64,000 nucleotides of DNA, taken from Daucus carota subsp. sativus. Its lineage: Eukaryota > Streptophyta > Magnoliopsida > Apiales > Apiaceae. This document shows positions 43,625 through 54,310 of this stretch, one piece after another (positions within the stretch are counted from its first letter, which is position 1; each line of letters begins with the position of its first letter). The notes beneath the pieces are model-generated. The model searched no databases, had not been told where the DNA came from, and worked only from the letters and a program-made list of their open reading frames with translations. The translations under genes and the position numbers were made by a program. The stretch is from positions 36,645,296 to 36,709,295 of the forward strand of contig NC_030386.2 of the NCBI RefSeq assembly GCF_001625215.2, given 5' to 3'.

Positions 43625-43908
43625 AAAATTTAGTAGATTTAAAATTGAAAAAAAATATATTAGTATACATATACATATACATATATATATATTTGGATTT
43701 TTTTTCGGGTTTCGGGTTTGGATCGGATTCGGATTTCGGGTCGGGTTTCGATACGGAATACCTAGTATCCAAATCCAAATCCAAACTCGTTCGGGTCTAA
43801 AAATCAAATCAAAATCCAAATCCAAATCCAAAATATCGGGTTCGGTAAGATCCATTCGGACCGAAACGGTCGGGTATCCATTCGAATCGGTTTTTTCTGG
43901 CATCCTTA
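43172..43908. mobile_element. repeat-armed hAT-like element (TCCAAA/TCGGGT type)
   Basis: Starts TAGGGATAGCAAC, ends (reverse-complemented) TAAGGATGCCAG. Exact 8-bp target duplication ATAACAAT at 43164-43171 and 43909-43916. Arms mix runs of ATCCAAATCCAAA and TTCGGGTTTCGG words; AT-rich core with an (AT)n run at about 43583-43620. The block 1 counterpart near 31475-31495 lacks it. Confidence 0.82.
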
Positions 43909-43916
43909 ATAACAAT

Positions 43917-44642
43917 TAGGTTACGTAATGCGAGGAAACAAACAAATATAATGTGGAAATAATATTGCCCGCATGGAAATGGAATTCTAACAGGAAATAC
44001 CCTAAAGCAAATCTGTAGACTATTACTTCCAGCGGTCTTCCATGGAACTTACATGTGCGTTCAGTATATTCAACTATATATATTCCATATGCGCAAAGAC
44101 ACGTGAAGAAAAGGTATGATAGTAAACAAAATATCTGTACAATAGATATTTAAGACAAAGATGTTAAAAAATATAAGTGCAATATATGGGTTTCAATTTA
44201 AGTATTTTATTTTAAAAGTTTTTAATTATTATATGTTTTATGGGTTTTCAAATAATTTTAAAATAAAATAAATATAATTTTTATAATTTTATATTGATTT
44301 ATATATTAAAAACTAATATTGTAAAAGTTAGTTTAGCATATATACCTAATGAAAATCGAATTTTAGTTTTTTATAACATTCTCGTGAGTTGAAAAATTCA
44401 ACAATTACAATTAGAATCTGTCAAAAAAAAAAACAATTACAACTAGAAGGAATAACTAAAAATAGGAATAATCGAATCATAAATATACGACATTTCATTA
44501 TTATATTTTTAAACAAAGACGACAACTGCGTTACGTAATGCGAAGTAGCAAACAAATATAATGTGGAAAATTGGTGCCCGCATGGATCAACACGAAAAAT
44601 TAAGGCTATAAACACTGGATATACAAACCGTAAAGCTAGTAA
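43917..44642. promoter_or_regulatory. distal upstream region of TLP copy 2
   Basis: Two copies of the AATATAATGTGGAAA...GCCCGCATGG module at about 43940 and 44554. Paralogous to 31490-32095. Confidence 0.45.
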
Positions 44643-45037
44643 GAGCATCTCCAACGGCGTTGGCTATAATCGTTGGCTAAATTAGACCTGTAAGACATTA
44701 TGTAAAATTTGCTGAACCTGCAAGACATTTTGCTTCAATGGTACTGGCTATATTGGTTGGCTATAATTTAAAAATAGTATGTTATTAATATTTTAAATTG
44801 TTAAAATAGAATATATCAGTTCAATATGGTAATAAATGATGTACAATCTTCCTACAGATTTTCTTACAGACCTGTAGAGGTTCGACAAATTTAGCCATCC
44901 ATAGGAGGTTGGCTAAATATATAGACAATAGGTGAGCATGGTTGGAGTTGAGTTTTTGGAGCTGTTGGCTAAATTTTTTTATTTTAAGTAAGCCAACTCA
45001 CTTTTTAGCCAAGGGCTTTAGATGGTTGGAGATGCTC
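44643..45037. mobile_element. Tourist-like MITE (GAGCATCTCCAAC type)
   Basis: Inverted ends GAGCATCTCCAACGGCG and GGTTGGAGATGCTC with exact TAA duplication (44640-44642, 45038-45040). 395 bp. The empty site is GCTAGTACCCGTTGTG near 32086 in block 1. Confidence 0.85.
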
Positions 45038-45121
45038 TAACCGTCGTAATAAGCTATTGCAACGTGCTGTGTTGAATATATTCGATTATTTGATTGCCAA
45101 TTTGAAAACCACTAGCTGGTA

Positions 45122-45401
45122 CTCCCTCCGTCCCTTCCATTTCTTTACACTTTCTTTTTTGGGTGTCCCATCCAATTCTTTACATTTCAAAACTTACCCA
45201 AAATAGTCAATGGATCCCACCACTTCTTCACTTTTCTTTCCTTTTCACACTACTATTATTCCACTATCTTCTTTTTATACATTAAAAATCAATGGGTCTC
45301 ACCACTTCACCCACTTTTCTTTCTCTTTTCCACTACTTTATACATATTTCTTAACCTCCGTGCCCAACCCAAATGATAAGAATTGGGAGGGACGGAGGGA
45401 G
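45122..45401. mobile_element. Stowaway MITE
   Basis: CTCCCTCCGTCCCTTCCAT left and GGAGGGACGGAGGGAG right, flanked by TA. Block 1 near 32160 reads CTGGTAAGTAGTGAC without it. Confidence 0.85.
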
Positions 45402-46409
45402 TAAGTGACAAAGAAAGTTTCTTATGTTAAGGTTTGACCGTAAATATAAGGTTAGTTGCATGTATTTATTATTTTAAATATAACCTTTTTATTAATAAAT
45501 TAAAAATAAATTTATATAACTTTTCTCAAAATTATTGATAATCTTAAGATATCCCAACATTAAATCAGATTTTTGTAATAAATTATATTGTGAATATAAT
45601 TTTAAAATCAAATTTATGTTTAAATTTGAGTTGTTAAATTTTATATAAATTTATATCATCATACATAATATTCTATATTAAAATCAAATTCTATATAAAT
45701 CATTGAAAATTAATATAAAACAATATGATTATACAATAGAATAATCAAAATTATTCATGACGATTTAACACATCTAAAATGGAATTTTTGATTGTTAAGA
45801 TTTTAAAAAAATTCTGAAATATAAAATTTTATATAAATTAATCAAAATTATGAATAGTTTAATATAATAAGATGAAGAATGAACGAACCCTTCTCGTCTT
45901 TAAACTGCACCGCAGTATATATGACCTTACGATTATATATGCATTGGCTTACACCACAAGTTGGGTGTAATTTTGAATTAAACTGCATAACCCCAAGTTA
46001 TAATAACTTTTGAATTTATTATATCCAATGTAGATTACACTACACAACGAAGGAAGTAATATTTCTGATTCAATTTTAAAAGCAAAAGAAAGTATATAAT
46101 TCTGGTCATTATGTACTTAATTAGTCCTGGTGATGTCGCTTGCTGACCAGCTGCCCAGACTTTTTGCTCGTCTGTGTAGAAAATATTGTTCTGTGATCGT
46201 GGCCATCCAGCTGCAAATTCACAGAACCACGAGAACCGGTAGATATTATTAATCAAAATATCAACTTAAATTTTATTTCAGAACCACTAAAAATGGACCG
46301 AGATCGATATCAGCAAATTTAGGCCTATATATATCCCGTTCGCCTGCCCCCCTCATACATAGTCCATTAGTTTCCTTATAAGTTATACATAGTTATACAA
46401 TAGTTCAAT
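45402..46409 (+). promoter_or_regulatory. proximal upstream region of TLP copy 2
   Basis: Contains the GACCAGCTGCCCAGACTTTT block (46145) shared with TLP copy 1, a weaker counterpart of which lies before copy 5 (57690), and TATATATA at 46326-46333, 77 bp before the ATG. Confidence 0.55.
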
Positions 46410-47222
46410 ATGGCAGGGCAGACTCTCTTGGCTCTTTCATTCGCTGCACTTCTGTTGATCGGTAAGTTTTCGCGTTTATATTTTTGTCCACGAATATATT
46501 TATTTTTAGCAAGTTAGCGTTAGCTTTCGGCAAATAAACCAAACTTGAAACTGGGCACACTTTCAGGCGGTGAATCGGCAACATTCACAATCAAAAACAA
46601 CTGTCCCATGACAATCTGGCCAGCTGCATTCACCGGGGAGGGATCACAGCCATCAACAACAGGGTTCGAACTAGCTTCACAGGCATCGAATACTATCGAC
46701 GTTCCATCTCCAGCAAAAACTTCGGGAAGAATATGGGCTAGAACTTACTGCACAGCCACTTGCCTTACCGGAGAGTGCGGACAAGGAGGCGGACCCTGCA
46801 GTGGAGCTACCGGTGTTCCACCAGCAACCCTAGTTGAATTCACATTAAACGACAACGGTGGACTGGACACCTACGACATCAGTAATGTTGATGGTTCTAA
46901 CTTGCGTGTTACTCTAGCACCTGATAACTCGGCATGTGTGACAACCAGCTGCCTGGGTGATATAAACGCAGACTGTCCTGCAGATCTGGCGAGAAAATCT
47001 GGTAGTGAAACAGTGGGATGCCTTAGCGATTGTGCGGCCTTAAATAGACCAGAAGATTGTTGCACTGGTGCGTTTAATACTACACAAACATGCCAGCCAT
47101 CAAGGTCGGCAAATTACTTTAAAGAAAAGTGTCCACAGGCTTATGGCTATGCTTTCCATGATCAGAGTAGCACCTTCACTTGCGCTACCGGAACTAACTA
47201 CCAAATCACATTCTGTCCGTGA
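46410..47222 (+). CDS. thaumatin-like protein (PR-5), copy 2
   Basis: Exons 46410-46461 and 46567-47222; 708 nt, 235 aa. Signal peptide MAGQTLLALSFAALLLIG, then a mature protein with 16 cysteines as in the classical eight-disulfide PR-5 fold (CPMTIWP at the start, FCP at the end). Residues of the acidic cleft (REDDD) appear as R in WARTYC, E in LVEFTL, D in GLDTYD and NVDG, D in AFHDQ. The family binds fungal beta-glucans and permeabilises membranes; secreted. A single 105-bp intron splits the last codon of the signal peptide, the same in all five copies. No C-terminal vacuolar extension, so apoplastic export is likely. Confidence 0.95.
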
Positions 47223-48916
47223 AAACTACTGAATTTAAGTTGATATGTCAAGCGCAAACTAAATAAATTGCTCCCACTTAATTTCTAGGTACTACAATAA
47301 GAGAGCAATAACATTGAATAAGTGATGTACACTGTTTTACCTTTACTGATTGTCTCCACAATATTTTATACCTATGCCTCTTTCCTTGTCTTCTTATTTG
47401 TAAGAATTTTATTTTTGTTGGTTAAATATTTTTATAAGAGTTGCGCGTGACTCGAGTGAAATATGTCATTTTATAAGAGATTCACATGACTAGTAAAATA
47501 TGTTATTTATTTATCATTGATATGTGATTCTAGGTATTTTAAAAAATTTATGTGCTATCACATATCTTCCAAATTTCTTCAAAGAGTTTCTAAATATTAA
47601 AATATGAAAATTATAAATAATAATAATTTTAATAATAAAACTAGATATCATATTTTTTTATATATACACGTTCACAAATGAAAATAATTATATATCACCT
47701 TCTGTCATGCCAGATAACTTCTGAATTTCTAGTAATAATACTACATCACATTTATATACGTTCACAAATAAAAAATAATTAATTATTTATCATTTTAATT
47801 ATATGATTAAAAATAATCGAGTTGAATGCCTAACACTACCCTTCCCAGCAAAAGACAACGTGACGTAGTGCAAAGGAATATAATGTGGAAAATTGTTGCA
47901 CGCATGGGAATGGAATGTGAAAAAGGGAAATTAAGGTTGTAAGAACCCTAGATCGAGCACCTTTCATAGTAGTAAGCTGGCACTGGTCCTACATGTAAGG
48001 TGTTGCGTTCAGTACTATACAACTATTTAAATTGCAAATGCACGACTCTACATGGCACGCGGGGAAAAAGGTACAAACATAAATATTTGTAAAAATAGAT
48101 TTTTAAGATAAACACGGTGTAATAAATTTTCTTTTAACTTGTTATGGCCTGAATGGATAATTTTCCATTTTTTTTAAAAAATAATGACTTCGAATAAATG
48201 ACATATTTTGATGACTAAATTTAATTTAAATTTCATTTGGAAGCTACAGTAATTATATTTGAATACTAATTATGTATAATTTATAGAAGAATTATACTAA
48301 ATCTACTCTTTAGTTGCGAATTAATAAAGTTAAGCATGACTTTCTGTATAATTAACTTTTCGATTTGTAGACGCGCGTTATGGAGAAATAATAACTTCAG
48401 TTAAACCATGTATTATTTGCCCTCAACAGAAAAACTAAGCAAGTTCTAATTTATAATAAATATAAATTTGTTAGAAGGTCTATTTTATATGCAACCGCAA
48501 TGCATGCGTGGTTCGTCTTACGAAGCTAGAGTCTAAACGTCGAAAATAAAATGAAGTAACTGAAAGGCTGATCATAACTTGGATCCATTTAATCTTACAT
48601 CCACATATTTGCATAATTCGTTGACAAACATCACTTTGCTCTTGCTAAATATATATGATCGAAAATCAAGTCATATGTTGTTCTCTATTTCTTAACGTAC
48701 GAGGTATATGGAAGAATAGTATAACTAGGTCGATAGATGAGGGCTGCCTAGACTGTTTCAAGTTCCGTGGCTAGAATTTGTTAGTTGAAAATTGTATAGA
48801 GACTGGTGATCCCGCCCTGCTGGTCTCAACTGCGAGGATTGCAGCAACTAAGGTCTCAAGTTTGCAGCAGCCAATAAAATGGTTTCATCATTCTGCACGT
48901 CTCTACATTTTGGGCC
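47223..48916. other. 3' flank of TLP copy 2 and upstream of copy 3
   Basis: The first ~700 bp aligns to the 3' flank of copy 1; at 47876-47905 the MULE insertion site is intact (GTGGAAAATTGTTGCACGC). Beyond 47950 the sequence resembles the upstream of copy 4 only patchily. TTCCGTGGCTAG at 48762 recurs at 53052. Confidence 0.5.
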
Positions 48917-48924
48917 TATATAAA
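48917..48924 (+). promoter_or_regulatory. TATA box of TLP copy 3
   Basis: GGGCCTATATAAACCC, 84 bp before the ATG. Confidence 0.7.
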
Positions 48925-49000
48925 CCCTCCTATGCCCTATCTTATACCATATCATTGTTCATCTCATTTCTAAATATATCATCACCTACATATATACAAG

Positions 49001-49911
49001 ATGGAATTGCAGACTCTCTTCGCTTTTTATTTTGCTGCCCTTCTGTTAGTTGGTAAGATTCGGCATTCTTAAACATTTTTCATTATAGGGTTTTAATTAG
49101 TTGCACTTGGCTTATAATGAGGAACAAACTAATCTTTTTAGTAGCTAAATTTGAGCTAGCTCTTGTGAAGAGTTTATCCTCTCTCGTCTCAGGTTCCGGG
49201 TTCGACCCTGATATATTGATAATCTGATTGATTTTAATTAATATTGTACTCTTTTCAGGTGGCGAGTCAGCGATATTCACAATCAGAAACAATTGCCCAA
49301 ACACAATCTGGCCAGCTGCACTAACTGGTTCTGGATCACAGCCATCAACCACAGGGTTCGAACTCGCTTCACAAGCCACAAACACTATCAACATTCCAGC
49401 TCCATGGTCCGGAAGAATCTGGGCTAGAACATTCTGCACTGCCACTTGCCTTACCGGAGAGTGTGGTCAAGGCGCGGGACCATGCAATGGCGCTGGCGGC
49501 GCTCCACCAGTAACCCTAATCGAATTCACATTAAACGGCGACGATGGAAAGGATTTCTACGACGTCAGCAACGTTGATGGTTTCAACTTGCCTGTTAGTG
49601 TAGTGCCCGAAAACTCAGCATGTCCAACAACAAGCTGCGCCGCGAATATAAACGACGGGTGTCCAGCTGGACAGGAGGTGAGAGGTCCAGATGGTGCTAC
49701 AGTCGGCTGCAAGAGTGCTTGCGCCGCCTTCAACAAACCGGAAGATTGTTGCACCGGTGAATTTAATAGTCCAGATACATGCAAGCCTTCAGCTTCTTCG
49801 TTGTACTTCGAAGGGAAGTGCCCACAGGCTTATAGTTATGCTTATGATGACAAGACTAGCACCTTCACTTGCCCTACTGGAACTAACTACCAAATCACAT
49901 TCTGTCCTTAA
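49001..49911 (+). CDS. thaumatin-like protein (PR-5), copy 3
   Basis: Exons 49001-49052 and 49259-49911; 705 nt, 234 aa. Signal peptide MELQTLFAFYFAALLLVG. Mature start ESAIFTIRNNCPNTIWPAAL; PWSGRIWARTFC; 16 cysteines; CCTGEFNSPDTC; ends FCP. It forms a subgroup with copy 4 (both have NGDxGKDFYDVSNVDGFNLP and KGPDGATVGCKSAC-like stretches), distinct from copies 1, 2 and 5. Basic and acidic cleft residues retained, so active PR-5 is likely. The 206-bp intron contains a B-box-like GGGTTCGACCCTG, perhaps a SINE relic. Confidence 0.95.
49100..49235 (+). repeat. possible SINE relic in TLP copy 3 intron
   Basis: CAGGTTCCGGGTTCGACCCTG fits a tRNA B box; GTAGCTAAATTTGAGCTAG upstream is a weak A box. 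Accounts for the longer intron compared with copy 2. Confidence 0.3.
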
Positions 49912-51587
49912 TTAAAAGGTCAATATAAATTGACATGTTATGTTATCTATTTCTCACACACTAGATAAGGTGCTCTCCCTTTTCTAGGGGTAATGCAAAT
50001 GTAAGAGTGCTATAATATTGAATAAGTGAGATGAATAAACATTGTACCTTTTGCTGTATTGTCTCCATTACATGCATGCATTTGCCTAAAAATTAGTAAT
50101 ATTTTGTATTTTTGTTTTTCTCCCCACCATCAGAAATTTCTATAGATGATCATTTCCGAGTAGAAAAGATTTAAATATTAATATCAACTCATTCGTCCTT
50201 TTTTTTTTTTTAATAATTGTTCTCCTTTTTTAAGTTGTGTGGCATATATCTTTCTAACATATTTATAATTCTTCGTGCAATCTATTATAGTATGTTGTTT
50301 TCCCGCCAAAATTATTGTTTGTAAAAAGAATAAAGTATCAATTAAGTATATATACCAGCTTGTAAAAAAGACATATGTTCCCTATTATAAAATTTGTTAA
50401 CTCACTTTTGAGCTATATATGGATTATATATGCTATTATTATTGATTTATCACTAATATTCAGGTCATGACCAGCTACAATTGTTAATAACAAGTACTTA
50501 CGTTTGGGGATTTTGTTACACATTTTGGAGATATCTCCCTAGTTCAGAGAAATTTCTTTTCTCTATGAAAAAAACATCTCTCCATTTTCGATGCAATAAC
50601 TATATTGTGTCGTGTAAACACAAGATTAAAATTGAGTTTTAATGTTGGAATCAATATTAACGACTTTTGGCTTACCTATAAGGATCAATATAAGTAGTTC
50701 TTGAAAAGAAGGGAACCAGGATTTTTACCCAAATGATCCGGAGCCCAAGATAGCAAGGGTGTAGCCATAAAGCCCAAAGAACTTCCAGATAGCCCACCAG
50801 AATATAGAATCGATGCATGCGACCATATTCGAATTAATCATGGGAAGACTTTCTCCACATTTGAGCCCTAGAGGAGTATAATTACCTAAACACATGATCG
50901 TTGAAGATGATAGATCGTCATACTCCGAAAATCATAAATCATCAAATAAATTCCGATTAACTTTAATCTTTAGATAAACTCCGATGTTCTTCATTCATCA
51001 GATAGCTAAAAATTAACATTTGGTGACCTTCATTCATGTTTTCAGCGGAGCTTTCGATTGCTATGCGTTGCTTGGCTTAGTTTAAAATTATGACTTATGA
51101 CTCTTTTGATCTTTATTACTATGTAATATTTTTGACAATTTATTGTAAATATAAAGTACATTCTTTAATTTATAAATAATATTTTGACGTGAAAGTGTTA
51201 ACATGTTACATATAATAATGTTAATATTTTTTTAATATTAGTTAGATAATGTGTTTATTACGTTTTATAGTACGTACCTATAGAACCAATATTGATTATT
51301 TTTGAATCGAAAGTCCGTATATAATTTTAGCGAATTTTCTCAATTGACACTTAGTTTATTCACAAAAGTATTATTCTAAACAACTGCTGTATATTCAAAT
51401 TTGCAAGAAAAACCGGTGCAATGTGAAACATAATCGTCATTAACATAGTCGTAGCAGTCATTTTCTTGAAAACTAGTCTCAGGTCTGCTTTCGTCGCCTA
51501 ACGACCAAAAGTCCAGATTCATAGTCTCGTCATTATATATTTCATAGAAGTCTAATTTATAACCGGCAGTGCGTAATACATCCGAAC
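49912..51587. other. intergenic between TLP copies 3 and 4
   Basis: No gene. 51445-51545 repeats the block-start sequence CAGTCATTTTCTTGAAA...GTCCAGATTCATAGTCTCGT also found near 30300 and 39410, marking another duplication junction. Confidence 0.45.
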
Positions 51588-51949
51588 CAGGGCCGTCCGA
51601 GACTTTTTTGAGGCCCTGTGCTAACGTTAAGAATGAGGCCTTCCAAATAAAAAAACAAAATTTTAATATATTTAAAATAACAAAATATCATAAACAAAAT
51701 TGTACTACTACAATTGAAAAATTGTTTTTTTTTTGGGTAGTTAAACTTAAATATGTGTGTGGCCGTGTAGGATTTACTGCTTGTACAGTGTACTAATTAG
51801 TGTTTAAATAAAATAATGATAAAAATTAAAGAGATTAATTTATCATGAGTATACTAAAAGATAAAAAGAAGTATTCATAAATTGGGGGCCCTAAATTTCT
51901 ATGGGCCCTGTGCTGTTGCACTTGGTGCACTTGCTCAAAACCGGCCCTG
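51588..51949. mobile_element. short hAT-like element (CAGGGCCG ends)
   Basis: Left CAGGGCCGTCCGAG, right reverse-complemented CAGGGCCGGTTTTGAG. Exact 8-bp duplication ATCCGAAC at 51580-51587 and 51950-51957. GAGGCCCTGTGC and GGGCCCTGTGC form inner repeats. 362 bp, no complete frame. Confidence 0.85.
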
Positions 51950-52132
51950 ATCCGAACTTTGATGTGTGAAAATGTAAATGATGGGTAACTTATATATGAG
52001 ACTGTAATTGCTCGAACCAAATTCATGCATCAATTGATTAAAATTCTATATATCATATATAGTGATACATCTCAATGTGAACTATAACAGTGCATGCATC
52101 AAACCAATTCAAGAAGCGGCTGTGCATAGAAT

Positions 52133-52831
52133 TAGGGCTGTGAAACGGATAATTCGGATACGGATCTGCCTGTATCCGAATCCGGATCCGGATCCGAAAA
52201 TCCATATCCGTATCCGGATCTGAATCCGAAATTTTTTAAAGGATAATATCCGAATCCGGATCCGACGGATACTATCCGGATTCGGATAATATCCGGATCC
52301 GAATCTGATTTTTAACCAGAAATTTTATTTTTCTATTAAAATTTCTAAAAATCATAAAAAAATAGTAAAAATTAAAAATTAATTTTTAAAAACTGATTAA
52401 AAAAATTAAAATCATTAAAGAAGGTTTATATTAATTCAAAAATTGATTCTTATTTATCTATTAATATAAATTTGTTATCTTTAAAATATTAAACTCAAAT
52501 AAAATTATGATATATGTCTATAATATTTTAAAATTATACAAAATTTATATAAATATATTATTTTATGTATACATATATAAATACACACATTATATAGTTA
52601 TTGAATAATAATAATAATATATAATATTTAATATCATATATATTTAATTTCGGATTCGGATATTATCGGATACGAATATGCCTATATCCGTATCCGTATC
52701 CGGAATTGTCGGATTCGGATGCGGATAATATCCGCTTTGTGTCGGATACGGATAATATCCGCTTTATCTCGGATACGAATGCGGATTTTTCGGACGGATA
52801 TCGGATTTTTCGGATTTTTTTGACAGCCCTA
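52133..52831. mobile_element. repeat-armed hAT-like element (TCCGGAT type)
   Basis: Ends TAGGGCTGTGAAACGG and, reverse-complemented, TAGGGCTGTCAAAAAAATC. Exact 8-bp duplication CATAGAAT at 52125-52132 and 52832-52839. Left arm repeats ATCCGGATCCG/ATCCGAATCC words; right arm the inverse; AT-rich core of about 330 bp. Confidence 0.85.
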
Positions 52832-52839
52832 CATAGAAT

Positions 52840-53316
52840 AGTGAAACACAAAAAAAGGAAATGCAGGTAATCAAATTAATATAGTTAGATTACTTAGCTC
52901 CTACTCAATATGATCGAATAACAAGTCAAGAGAATACATGGTTCTCGATGCTACGTACGTAATAGTCTGATTAACTATCGAACGAACAACGCATATATAT
53001 ATCTGGGAATGGTATAAGCCGATAATAAGGCCGGCTGCCAAGACTTTTTGAACTTCCGTGGCTAGCTAAAATTAGTTGTTATGTGGAAAATTGTATAGAC
53101 AAGTAATTACCCCGCCCTATCTATATGGTCTTAGCCAGCCAAGTGTGATTCATTGCAGCAATCTAGTAAGCTCTGAAATTTCAAGCGACCAATAAAAATG
53201 GTTACTTCATTTCGCACGTCTTCAGATTTTAGGCCTATATAAACCCCCTCAGGCCTCTGCTATTTGCTCATACCACAACATTCATCGTATTATCAGCTCT
53301 CAGTATATATTTCAGT
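52840..53316 (+). promoter_or_regulatory. upstream region of TLP copy 4
   Basis: GACTTTTTGAACTTCCGTGG and AATTGTATAGAC blocks are shared with the region before copy 3. TATATAAA at 53236-53243 (AGGCCTATATAAACCCC), 81 bp before the ATG. Confidence 0.55.
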
Positions 53317-54140
53317 ATGGCACTGCAAACTCTTCTCGCTTTTTCATTTGCTGCCCTTCTATTGGTTGGTAAGATTAATTCGATCTTCATTCTCATAAAT
53401 TCATATCTTATATTTGTTCTCAAATTCAGTTAAATATATCAGAAATTATTATATATTTTACTGATCTTAACATTGCACGATTTGCAGGTGGTGAGGCCGC
53501 AAAATTCACAATCGTAAACAACTGCCCGAACACAATCTGGCCAGCTGCCCTAACCGGAACTGGATCACAGCCATCAACCACAGGCTTCGAACTCGCTTCC
53601 AAAGCCTCAAAGCCCATCGACATTCCAGCTCCCTGGTCCGGAAGAATCTGGGCCCGAACATTCTGCGCCGCCACTTGCCTAACAGGAGAGTGCGGCAAGG
53701 GCACCGGCCCATGCAGTGGTGCTGGGGGCGCTCCGCCAGTAACCCTAGTCGAATTCACATTAAACGGAGACGGTGGAAAAGATTTCTACGACGTTAGCAA
53801 CGTTGATGGCTTCAACTTGCCTGTTAGTATAACACCAGAGAACTCACCATGCGCAACCACAAGCTGCGCCGCGAATATAAACGAGGGGTGTCCGGCAGGG
53901 CAGGAGGTGAAGGGTCCAGACGGCGCAACCGTCGGCTGCAAGAGCGCCTGCGCCGTGACTAACAAGCCTGAAGATTGCTGCACCGGTGAGTTTAACAATG
54001 CGGAGAAATGCAAACCATCAGCTTCTTCCAAGTACTTCAAAGGGAAGTGTCCACAGGCTTATAGTTATGCTTATGATGACAAGAGCAGCACCTTCACTTG
54101 CCCTACTGGACCTAACTACAAAATCACATTCTGTCCTTGA
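53317..54140 (+). CDS. thaumatin-like protein (PR-5), copy 4
   Basis: Exons 53317-53368 and 53488-54140; 705 nt, 234 aa. Signal peptide MALQTLLAFSFAALLLVG. Mature protein begins EAAKFTIVNNCPNTIWPAAL and contains LASKASKPIDIPAPWSG, RTFCAATC, CCTGEFNNAEKC and ends PNYKITFCP with 16 cysteines. Lys-richer than copy 3 (KASKP, CGKG, EKCKP), hence probably more basic. GC content of the first half is notably higher than in copies 1, 2 and 5. The reading frame is fully open across exon 2. Sister to copy 3. Confidence 0.95.
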
Positions 54141-54310
54141 ACGGTCAATATAAATTGACATGTTATGTTATGATGTATTTCTTACATACTGAATAAGTTT
54201 CTCCCACTTTCGAGGGGCTACAATAAGGGAGAAATAGTATTGAATAATAAATAAAAACATTGTATCGGTGTTGTGTCGTTTCTATTTGGCAAGAGTATTT
54301 TATTTTAATA

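Noticed and set aside
43568-43915. Frames rich in Tyr/Ile and in Pro/Asn/Lys
   Set aside because: Translation of low-complexity repeat arms and AT run of the hAT-like element at 43172.
50640-51010. Possible retroelement fragment (CATTTGGTGACCTTCATTC and surrounding stretch)
   Set aside because: Only short suggestive words; no terminal repeats, primer site or coding domain could be seen.
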